Part shown: positions 25,317 through 32,803 of the stretch, one piece after another | How the letters are laid out: every line of letters starts with the position of its first letter | How positions within the stretch are numbered: the stretch's first letter is position 1 | From: Spartobacteria bacterium | Lineage (GTDB): Bacteria; Verrucomicrobiota; Verrucomicrobiia; Chthoniobacterales; UBA10450 | Reading direction: 5' to 3' | Length of the DNA: 64,000 bases | Assembly: GCA_003169975.1 (NCBI GenBank) | Contig: PNAA01000017.1 | Span: forward strand, 1-64,000 | Made by a program: the position numbers and the translations under genes | Notes under the pieces: model-generated | What the model was told of the DNA's origin: nothing | What the model saw: the letters and a program-made list of their open reading frames with translations, nothing else | Database searches by the model: none

Positions 25317-26702
25317 ATGCGAAATCCTTGCCGCGCCATTGTAGCCTGCTTCGTTTTGATGACGCTGGTTTTGAGTGGTTGCTCTACACTGCGGAACGGT
25401 TCCTCGAATCCCATATTTATCGCCTATTGGCCGCCCCCGAAGAACGATCAGCGGTTGAGATTGGCACTCAAGGACAATATCGATGTGCGGGGCGTAGTCA
25501 CCACCGCTGGTTCCGAATATCTCTCCAAAAACCGCCCGCCAGCGGCCCACGATGCCAGATGCCTGGCCATCGCCCGGCAGCGCAACGTCCGGATCGTGGG
25601 GAAAGCGAACCTTAGTGAATTTGCGATAGCCCCGTCCGGAATTAACGATTACTTCGGGACTCCGAAGAACCCTTATAATGGTTGGCGCAAGCTAATCCCG
25701 GGAGGTTCATCGAGTGGTTCAGCGGAAGCCGTGGCCGAAGGCCTTGCAGACGTCGCTTTTGGAACGGATACTGCCGGCTCAGTCCGTGTCCCTGCCGCTT
25801 GCAGCGGCATTGTGGGTTTAAAGACGACTTTTGGGCTCGTGTCCTTGGAGGGCGTGTTTCCGGTTGAGCCGGAGCATCTCGATACTGTGGGTCCGATGGC
25901 CAAGGACGTCGCCCACGTGGTTCAAGGAATGGACCTCTTGCAGGATGGGTTTGCCGCTCGGTACGAAGCAGCGGTCGCCGCCAAACCTTCAGGCACAACC
26001 ATCAAGATCGGGCGACTCACCCTCAGCGGCACCGATCGCCGGATCGACCGGGCCGTGGACGAAGCGCTCGCCAGGGCACAATTTCAAGTCGTCGCCCTGG
26101 ATGACGCTTTCAAGGCGAAGTGGGAACAGGCGCAGAGAGATGGCAGCGCCGTTGCGGCCGCCGGCGCTTGGATCAGTGATCGAAAGTATGGCGACAAACT
26201 CGGGGTCAGCCCCCGGACCAGATCGATCCTTTTGGTAGGGGCAGTCAATTACTCGACCACGTATCGGCAGGCACTCGCGAGAAGGGCCCAGTGGCAGCGT
26301 ACTCTCCGCGATGTCTTCAAAAAGGTGGATTTCATCGCGCTGCCGACCCTTCAGACGCTGCCGCCCAAGATTCCACCGAGCCTGAAACTTGACCTTTTGA
26401 AGGCGCAGGCCGGGGTATCGAACCTGCAAAACACCGCGGCGAATATCGCAGAAAATCCGGCGGGGGCGATATTGAACATTCCAATCACCGGCCTGCAACT
26501 GCTCGGAATTGACGTTTTGGAAGCGCAACTTTTAAACGTGCAAAACACTGCGGCAGTCAATTTTGCGGGAAATCCTGCGCTGGCGATACCGATTCCCGTG
26601 CATCATGGGAGCAAGCCCGTCACCAGCTTACAGCTTGTCGGACCGCGATTGAGCGAGGCGGAGCTTTTGAACGCGGGCCGCCTAATCGAATCTAAGCGCT
26701 GA
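25317..26702 (+). CDS. Amidase-signature lipoprotein
   Basis: The 461-aa enzyme carries a lipobox (LVLSGC, C22) and the Ser-cisSer-Lys amidase signature: KDNID for the lysine, GGSSSGSAEA for the cis-Ser and GTDTAGSVRVPAA for the nucleophile. It would hydrolyse an amide in the envelope. Near the C terminus a ~50-residue unit appears twice (NLQNTAANIAENPAGAILNIPI and NVQNTAAVNFAGNPALAIPIP), an internal duplication absent from typical members. Confidence 0.8.
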   Translation: MRNPCRAIVACFVLMTLVLSGCSTLRNGSSNPIFIAYWPPPKNDQRLRLALKDNIDVRGVVTTAGSEYLSKNRPPAAHDARCLAIARQRNVRIVGKANLSEFAIAPSGINDYFGTPKNPYNGWRKLIPGGSSSGSAEAVAEGLADVAFGTDTAGSVRVPAACSGIVGLKTTFGLVSLEGVFPVEPEHLDTVGPMAKDVAHVVQGMDLLQDGFAARYEAAVAAKPSGTTIKIGRLTLSGTDRRIDRAVDEALARAQFQVVALDDAFKAKWEQAQRDGSAVAAAGAWISDRKYGDKLGVSPRTRSILLVGAVNYSTTYRQALARRAQWQRTLRDVFKKVDFIALPTLQTLPPKIPPSLKLDLLKAQAGVSNLQNTAANIAENPAGAILNIPITGLQLLGIDVLEAQLLNVQNTAAVNFAGNPALAIPIPVHHGSKPVTSLQLVGPRLSEAELLNAGRLIESKR

Positions 26703-26781
26703 GGACATATTCGACCGCAACAGCTTTCGGGCTACAATCAATGCAGCTGGCGGAATGTGTCGCCCGATCGATTATCAAGGC

Positions 26782-27552
26782 ATGCGTTTTTCTTTTTCCG
26801 TCAAAGCATTTTCAGTCGCCACTTCGTTGCTGCTGGTCTGCGCGGCAAGTCGGGCTCAATCCGCGGACGACCTCATTAAAAAGGGGGACGTCTTCGATCT
26901 AAAATTCCAGTCCGACGCGGCGCTCAAGGATTATCTGCAGGCGGAAAAACTGGAACCGAAGAACGTGCGACTCCTCTGTCGCATTGCGCGGCAATACCGC
27001 CAGCTGATGACCGACGCGACAGTGCGCGAGGACCAGCTTAGGCTGGGCGCTATCTCTCTGGAATATGCGCAGCGCGCGGCGGCACTCGCGCCGAACGACT
27101 CCGAGGCGCAGCTTTCTCCCGCAATCAGTTACGGAAAGATGCTGCCGTATCTAGGCACCAGGGAGCAGGTGGAGGACTCGCCGCGAATCAAGGAGGCTGC
27201 CGACAAGGCGATCAAGCTCGATCCGCGTAATGATACAGCCTGGCACGTGCTCGGCCGCTGGCATCAGGTGCTGGCCGATGTCGGCTTGCTCAAACGCACA
27301 CTGGGTCAGATGATCTATGGCAAACTGCCGGAAAGCACGAACGAAGAAGCGGTGGCATGCTTTGAAAAAGCCATCGAAATTAACTCTCACCGCCCTCGGC
27401 ACTACATCGAACTGGGGCGCACTTATGCGCAGATGGGACGAAGTGCGGACGCGCGACAATTCATCGAAAAGGGTCTGGCGATGCCGGCCGTGGAGAAGGA
27501 CGACCCGGAAATCAAGCGGCGCGGACAAGAGACACTGGCGAAACTTCCCTGA
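26782..27552 (+). CDS. Secreted TPR-like protein
   Basis: The 256-aa protein has a signal peptide (MRFSFSVKAFSVATSLLLVCAASRAQS) and about five helical repeats, LARQYRQLM-like and WHVLGRWHQVLADVGLLKRTLGQMIYG. The latter resembles eukaryotic RMDN-type TPR proteins, by family memory. The ATG at 26782 begins the signal peptide. The role is unknown. Confidence 0.65.
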   Translation: MRFSFSVKAFSVATSLLLVCAASRAQSADDLIKKGDVFDLKFQSDAALKDYLQAEKLEPKNVRLLCRIARQYRQLMTDATVREDQLRLGAISLEYAQRAAALAPNDSEAQLSPAISYGKMLPYLGTREQVEDSPRIKEAADKAIKLDPRNDTAWHVLGRWHQVLADVGLLKRTLGQMIYGKLPESTNEEAVACFEKAIEINSHRPRHYIELGRTYAQMGRSADARQFIEKGLAMPAVEKDDPEIKRRGQETLAKLP

Positions 27553-27751
27553 TTTCGTCCGCTACGGTTCGCCGATCGGCGAGATGAAGAAGGCCCGCTA
27601 TGCCACACACTGTTTTTAGTCATTCGAAACTCGCTCCCCGACAAGCGCTTCTTTGCCCGAACAGGAAAGCGATTAAATCAGGGACGCGGTCCAAGGACCC
27701 GAGACGAATCCTGGAAACATCCGCCTTGGGCCAAGTCCTCTCCCGGGCAAT

Positions 27752-27770
27752 GGCGTGGCGAAACCACGCC
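27752..27770. other. Short perfect hairpin in a gene-poor gap
   Basis: GGCGTGG-CGAAA-CCACGCC forms a 7-bp stem with a 5-base loop within the 27553-27824 gap. There is no T tract; TTGACC follows and could be a -35 element. The remainder of the gap shows nothing I can assign. Confidence 0.3.
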
Positions 27771-27824
27771 TTGACCTTTAGTCGTCATTGCGGCACTAAT
27801 CGCGCCCGCTAACTTTCTTGCTCC

Positions 27825-28268
27825 ATGCTCAATGACCGTATCGCCGTCAGAGGAATAGGCTGCCGTTTCCCCGGTGCGATCTTCCTGTGGTTGCACGCGA
27901 TTCCGGCGAGCCTCGTTGCGAACATGCAAAGCGTGCGCAAATACATCGAACACGTCGGAATGACCGGCTCCACGATTAACAGCTCCACGCGCAGCATCGT
28001 CGCAAATAATTGGCGCGGACAGCTCGTGTCGTTCACCCTACTCCCCGAGCCGTTCCAGGGCGTGCGTCGCCGCTATGCCGGCCTGTCGCATGCCGAACTC
28101 CCGCAACGCGCTGCTGAACTCAACCCTAAAACCCCCGAGGAACGCCCGCCGTTTCGGAGCTACGGACACGCCTTTCAAGACTTGGTGCAAAACCTCGCCA
28201 ACGCCCGCGTCGGCGCGCAATGGCGGGAAGCGACCGCCGCTCCGCGGGATTTGGCCAACGCCGAATGA
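27825..28268 (+). CDS. Hypothetical protein upstream of ABC exporter
   Basis: This 147-codon frame has its TGA overlapping the ATG of the ABC ATPase (ATGA at 28265-28268), the usual sign of translational coupling. It has one hydrophobic stretch (GAIFLWLHAIPASLVANM) and a polar, proline-containing remainder. No family is recognised. It may be the first gene of the exporter operon or a degenerate upstream fragment. Confidence 0.35.
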   Translation: MLNDRIAVRGIGCRFPGAIFLWLHAIPASLVANMQSVRKYIEHVGMTGSTINSSTRSIVANNWRGQLVSFTLLPEPFQGVRRRYAGLSHAELPQRAAELNPKTPEERPPFRSYGHAFQDLVQNLANARVGAQWREATAAPRDLANAE

Positions 28269-28990
28269 ACACCATGGCCAACCTCGTTTTCGAAGGCGTC
28301 GGACTGAAAAAAGAATTCGATGATGGCCAGGTGCATGCTCTGCGCGGCGTGGACTTTCGCATCGCCAAAGGCGAATTCGTGGCCGTCATCGGCCCGAGCG
28401 GCTGTGGAAAGAGTACGTTGCTCCAGATGCTCGGCGCACTCGACCGGCCTAGCGGGGGAACCTTGTACTATTGCGGAAACTCGATTCCCGATTTGCCCAA
28501 TCCCTCGGCCTACCGCGCCCGCGAGATCGGCTTCATTTTTCAGGCTTTTCATCTGCTGCCGACGTTCACCGCAGTCGAGAACGTGCAGATCCCGATGTTT
28601 GAAACGGACTTGCCCGCATCGAAGCGCAGAGACCGGGCTATCAGCTTGCTAAAGTCCGTCGGGATGGATCATCGCCTCGACCATTTTCCCGCCAAGCTGT
28701 CTGGGGGAGAGAGGCAGCGCGTCGCCATCGCCCGCAGCCTGGCCAATGGCCCTTCCGTGCTGCTCGCAGACGAACCCACGGGCAACCTCGATAGCGAAAA
28801 CGCACGTCTCATCCTTGAACTCGTTGTTCGGCTTCACCGCGAGCAGAACATGACCTTGGTGCTGGTGACGCACGACATGGCCATCGCGCGGCTGGCGTCG
28901 CGGACGATTACGATGAAGGACGGGCGGGTCGTGTCCGATAACGCCTCAGCCCCAGACGCCCACCGTGAGAAGGAGCAAGCAATAAAGTGA
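28265..28990 (+). CDS. ABC transporter ATP-binding protein (LolD/MacB type)
   Basis: The 241-aa ATPase has Walker [10 protein letters not shown] (~42-50), a Q-loop in [11 protein letters not shown], signature [15 protein letters not shown], Walker [14 protein letters not shown] and the switch histidine THD. The GNLDS extension and gene order match type VII (MacB/LolD) mechanotransmission exporters. It is coupled to the upstream frame and followed by its permease. Confidence 0.9.
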   Translation: MNTMANLVFEGVGLKKEFDDGQVHALRGVDFRIAKGEFVAVIGPSGCGKSTLLQMLGALDRPSGGTLYYCGNSIPDLPNPSAYRAREIGFIFQAFHLLPTFTAVENVQIPMFETDLPASKRRDRAISLLKSVGMDHRLDHFPAKLSGGERQRVAIARSLANGPSVLLADEPTGNLDSENARLILELVVRLHREQNMTLVLVTHDMAIARLASRTITMKDGRVVSDNASAPDAHREKEQAIK

Positions 28991-29061
28991 TAAGTAGGTA
29001 TGCCCGTACAATATCCAGCTTTAGCCAGGATATGAGCACCTATAACTAAAAACTTCTTCCG

Positions 29062-30177
29062 ATGACCTTTTTCACCATTGTAGTGCGCGGCCTGATCCGG
29101 CGTCCAGTCCGTACGGCACTGACGCTGGTCGGCATATCCATCGGCATCGCGGCTGTCGTGGCCCTGGTTGGGATTGCTTCTGGCTATGAGAAAAGTATAG
29201 ACAAGCAGCTGGACGTTATCGGCGTCGATATCGTGGTCAGCAACATGAGCGGCGGGTTCCTGCCCAAGGTATTTGACGAGTCACTTCAAGCTCGGATTGC
29301 AAAGCTGCCGGGGGTGGCTGAAACCACCTCCGTTCTGATGGAGATGGAGAGCATCGAAGATGCTCCGATGATGATGGTGTCCGGCCGGGAGTGGGGAGGG
29401 TTCACCTGGGGAAAGCTCAATCTGATGACAGGCCGGATGCCTCGTGACGGCGCGGAACACGCGGTTATCCTGGGTCGAATGGCGGCGGAAGTGCTGAACA
29501 AAAAGGTCGGCGACACGGTGCAGATCGAGGCCGAAGAACTGCCTGTGGTCGGAATTGTGGATGGCCGATCAGTGGTGGAGAACGGAGCCATTATGCTTTC
29601 CCTCAAGGTGCTTCAGGATGTCACCGGCAACGAGGGCAAGGCGAACTTCGTTGACGTCCGCGTCACCCCCAACAGCACAAGGGAAGACGTGCGCCGGCTC
29701 TGTGAGCGGATCAAGGGAATCTTCCCGGAAGGCCGAGCTTTGGTGGCCGGTGAAGTGGTGTCCAACAGCCAGGGATTCCGCATCGCGAGGGCCATGAGTT
29801 GGAGCACCTCGCTCCTCGCCATCATCGTCGGGGTGCTTGGCGTGATGAACACGATGCTGATGACCGTGTTCGAGCGCACTCATGAAATCGGCATCTTGCT
29901 GGCCGTGGGATGGACACGTCGGCGGATTGTTTACATGGTTCTGTGCGAGTCCGCCCTGCTGGGCCTGCTCGGCGGTCTGGTCGGTGTGGCTCTGGGAGCC
30001 CTGGGCGTCCAGATATTGGAGCACACGACCGGCATCCGCGGTCTGCTGGAACCTAATCTCAGCCCCAAGCTCCTACTCACCTCCGTGACCATCGCCGTCG
30101 TGGTCGGCGTGATTAGCGGCATGTATCCTGCGTGGCGCGGTTCACGCCTCACGCCCAGCTTCGCCCTTAACGGTTAG
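29062..30177 (+). CDS. ABC transporter permease (MacB/LolC-E/FtsX type)
   Basis: The 371-aa permease has the type VII layout: one N-terminal helix (TALTLVGISIGIAAVVALVGI), a ~200-residue periplasmic domain, then three C-terminal helices (LLAIIVGVLGVMNTMLMTVFERTHEIGILLAVGW). The FtsX coupling motif with ERTHEIGIL is clear. Two copies would make the transporter with the preceding ATPase. The substrate is probably a lipoprotein or amphiphile, given the LolA-like protein downstream. Confidence 0.85.
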   Translation: MTFFTIVVRGLIRRPVRTALTLVGISIGIAAVVALVGIASGYEKSIDKQLDVIGVDIVVSNMSGGFLPKVFDESLQARIAKLPGVAETTSVLMEMESIEDAPMMMVSGREWGGFTWGKLNLMTGRMPRDGAEHAVILGRMAAEVLNKKVGDTVQIEAEELPVVGIVDGRSVVENGAIMLSLKVLQDVTGNEGKANFVDVRVTPNSTREDVRRLCERIKGIFPEGRALVAGEVVSNSQGFRIARAMSWSTSLLAIIVGVLGVMNTMLMTVFERTHEIGILLAVGWTRRRIVYMVLCESALLGLLGGLVGVALGALGVQILEHTTGIRGLLEPNLSPKLLLTSVTIAVVVGVISGMYPAWRGSRLTPSFALNG

Positions 30178-30211
30178 TTTCATCCCAATCGCGAACGCAG
30201 ACTTCAATCAA

Positions 30212-31408
30212 GTGCCAACGGTCCGATCCGAAGAGTTAAAAACTCAAATACCAGCGACCAATCGACTTTCAAAAATGCTCCACCTCAAACCCATGGATGC
30301 GGTCGCCGCCTTATATTCAGGTGACGACGTTGAATTGTCCGGGAAAATTGTGGCGAGTCTGAGCCACGCCATATTCAACGGAAGCGAAATAAGGCCGGCC
30401 GGCCGGGTTCAAAGAACCATGGCCAGAGTTTCCTACCGGATGCTGCAATGGACTACAACGTCTGGCAAGGGTAAGGATGAGAAGGGCTCCGAAGTGACGG
30501 TCTTCAGCAATCCCGTGCTGGAGCGGTCCGGGCATCCGTTTGCCAGATCGCTGCTCGGATCTTCCAGGAGCGACACCGCGTCGTTGATCGAGGGCGGCGA
30601 TCCAATGAACGGAAATTACATGATGATCGCTCCCGAGATCAGAATGAACGGTGCTTTGTGGGACAGGCTTCTTTTAGACTCGGTCCAGGGAAAAGATGTG
30701 CGGTTAAGGATGGCATTGGAAACGCGAGCGACCTACGAGACGGCCAGGCGTTGGCTCGAGCGAGGGGAAGCGGTCCGGCTGAAAGCAGTGGCGGCAGGCA
30801 CCGGCTTGAGCATGATACTGGCTTATGACAAGCTTGTTCGGGACGGATACAACCCGGAACTGATAACCGCCACCATAACCGACAGGGAAAATGCGAATAT
30901 CGACAAGACCAACTGCTTGCTGGATAATCTTGCCACGACCAGGGGAAACAGGCGCGGACTTGGAAAGGGGTATGGCATTTCGGCCAACACTGAAGACATT
31001 CTTGCGGAGAACGGGAGAGACGGCACGGCGGACATAGCACGGTACGATGTTCTCACCGCCATAGGCATCCTGGAGTATTTCCAAGGGTTTTCATATCGCA
31101 CAACCGAGCGACGGCTCAAAATCGAGTCGCCGGTTGATTCGGCCTCGGCACAGGACCTTGCAATGAGACTCTATGGAATGACCACGGACCGTGCCAGTTT
31201 GATCGTCAACACCTACAGGGACGATGCCAGCACACGGATCTTGGAGTTGTTTGGAAGAAGATTTGATTACCGCAACAGGGAGAATCTGCGCTCCCTCCTG
31301 GCATCCGTGAATTTTCAGCCTGTACGACTTGTGGGATCCGGCAATATTTACGACGTTGAAGTATACGAGAAGAATCCTCGCCCTCTGGAGACTATGGCGC
31401 CTCATTAA
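30212..31408 (+). CDS. Methyltransferase-like protein in exporter operon
   Basis: The 398-aa protein has a C-terminal half that reads as a class I SAM-methyltransferase fold: VAAGTGLSMILAYDKL (glycine loop), ITATITDRENAN (second acidic strand), RYDVLTAIGILEYF (strand 4) and the terminal strand NIYDVEVYEKN. The N-terminal ~170 residues are unassigned. It starts at GTG 30212 or ATG 30275. Position between the ABC permease and a LolA-like gene suggests it modifies the exported molecule, which is inference. Confidence 0.55.
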   Translation: MPTVRSEELKTQIPATNRLSKMLHLKPMDAVAALYSGDDVELSGKIVASLSHAIFNGSEIRPAGRVQRTMARVSYRMLQWTTTSGKGKDEKGSEVTVFSNPVLERSGHPFARSLLGSSRSDTASLIEGGDPMNGNYMMIAPEIRMNGALWDRLLLDSVQGKDVRLRMALETRATYETARRWLERGEAVRLKAVAAGTGLSMILAYDKLVRDGYNPELITATITDRENANIDKTNCLLDNLATTRGNRRGLGKGYGISANTEDILAENGRDGTADIARYDVLTAIGILEYFQGFSYRTTERRLKIESPVDSASAQDLAMRLYGMTTDRASLIVNTYRDDASTRILELFGRRFDYRNRENLRSLLASVNFQPVRLVGSGNIYDVEVYEKNPRPLETMAPH

Positions 31409-31436
31409 GCTGTTTCTCTTTTGGCAGAATCCGACG

Positions 31437-32246
31437 ATGCACCAACTACCATTGAGTCTTCGTACCACCTATTTTGCGCTTGCGGTTCTCGTTTCCGTTG
31501 CCCGCGCCGCGGACAACGTTCCCGCGGCTATATCCGCGACAGATCTCGCGTCCCGCCTCAACGCGGTCATCCAGGACGGCGATTCCTATGTCCGCGTGCG
31601 ACTGGAAGTGACAGGAGCTGCGCAGGAGATTCTCCAACTCCAGATTAAGGCGCGCCGTACGAAGAACTCAACGGACGTCGTCTACCAAGTGCTCTGGCCG
31701 AAGGAACGCAAAGGAGAAGCCGTTCGCCTGCGGAAATCGGGAAACCTACCGGCGAGCGGCACCCTCTTCGTGCCGCCCGCTAGCGTTCGCCCCCTCGGCG
31801 TCGGCGATATGAAAGAACCGCTCTTCGGCAGCGATCTTTCCTACGAAGATGTAGTCGAGAATTTTTTCGCGTGGAATCAGCAGGCAATTGTCGGCACCGA
31901 GGAAGTGGACGGCGTGGCCTGCCAGATTCTCGAGTCGAAACCGGGCAAGAACGGTCGCTCGATCTACGGCCGCGTGCGCAGTTGGATCGACATCCGCCGC
32001 CTTGTCCCCCTCCGGGTCGAGAAATTCTCAAGCTCAGGCCAACTGCTGCGCCGGATCAACACCATCCGCGTCGTCGGAGTGGATGGCCGTCAAATTCCCA
32101 CCAATCTCACTGTGTCCCGGCCTGGTCAGAATTCGTCAACTACCTTTGATGGTTCCCAGATCAAACACGGCGTGGCTTACACTGGTCGTGAATTCACCGC
32201 CGACGGCCTCAAGGACCTAGGTCTTCCCCACAATCCGCCGGAATAG
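31437..32246 (+). CDS. LolA-like outer-membrane lipoprotein-sorting protein
   Basis: The 269-aa protein has a signal peptide (MHQLPLSLRTTYFALAVLVSVARA) and the PF17131 LolA-like pattern: LRKSGNLPASGTLFVPPASVRPL, the LFGSDLSYEDV motif, CQILESKPG and RRLVPLRVEKF. Such proteins ferry lipids or lipoproteins across the periplasm, often next to MacB/RND exporters. It ends the presumed operon starting at 27825 or 28265. Confidence 0.8.
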   Translation: MHQLPLSLRTTYFALAVLVSVARAADNVPAAISATDLASRLNAVIQDGDSYVRVRLEVTGAAQEILQLQIKARRTKNSTDVVYQVLWPKERKGEAVRLRKSGNLPASGTLFVPPASVRPLGVGDMKEPLFGSDLSYEDVVENFFAWNQQAIVGTEEVDGVACQILESKPGKNGRSIYGRVRSWIDIRRLVPLRVEKFSSSGQLLRRINTIRVVGVDGRQIPTNLTVSRPGQNSSTTFDGSQIKHGVAYTGREFTADGLKDLGLPHNPPE

Positions 32247-32377
32247 GCGACGGCTAACCAAATCGCCGAATGTGAGGACACTCCACAACAGCTCAAATAT
32301 TGGGAGAAGCTACCGGGCGCGAGCGCGCGTGGACATTTGACCCCTCCCCATTGACGGATTCAAGAGGAGATTGCCGC

Positions 32378-32707
32378 TCATGAGCGGATGTCCAGCGACG
32401 CGATCTTGTCGCCATCGAGCGCAAAGATGAAATCAAGCTCGATGGGACCGCCAGGAAAATTCCCGGTAAGCCGGTTAGTGACGATAGTCTTGTTGTCCTT
32501 CTGAGCGGACGCAAGCGGCTCGACCGTGTGCTGGTATTTCCGCTTGGCCTCAGCCTTTCATTGTTTAATGGCAGGCAAACCTTCGATTGTCTGGCCTTCG
32601 TCGCGGACAACGGCATCGTCGGTATAGCACTGGTTCAAGGCCTCGGTATCGCCTCGATTCTCGACGGAGATGTAGATCGCGATGGGTTCGGGAAGTTTCG
32701 TAGTCAC
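32378..32707 (-). pseudogene. SnoaL/NTF2-like protein with in-frame TGA
   Basis: From a GTG start at 32707 the frame encodes an SnoaL-like fold (IYISVENRGDTEALNQCYTDDAVV, then EGLPAIKQ). It meets TGA at 32558-32560 and continues in the same frame with KAEAKRKYQH... to a proper stop at 32378. The family has a tryptophan here (AIKxW), so TGG became TGA. It is a pseudogene unless read through. Confidence 0.65.
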
Positions 32708-32803
32708 ATTGAAACCTTAATTAACGGCTGGTTCTGTCCTGAACGACGGTGGGGGTTGAAGAGCGGGGTCACCATCGCCCGCCTCGGACCTGGAGCTCGG
32801 TGC

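Noticed and set aside
27678-27953. Minus-strand 91-codon frame overlapping the start of the gene at 27825
   Set aside because: No family similarity and a low-information composition. It overlaps the frame that is translationally coupled to the ABC ATPase.
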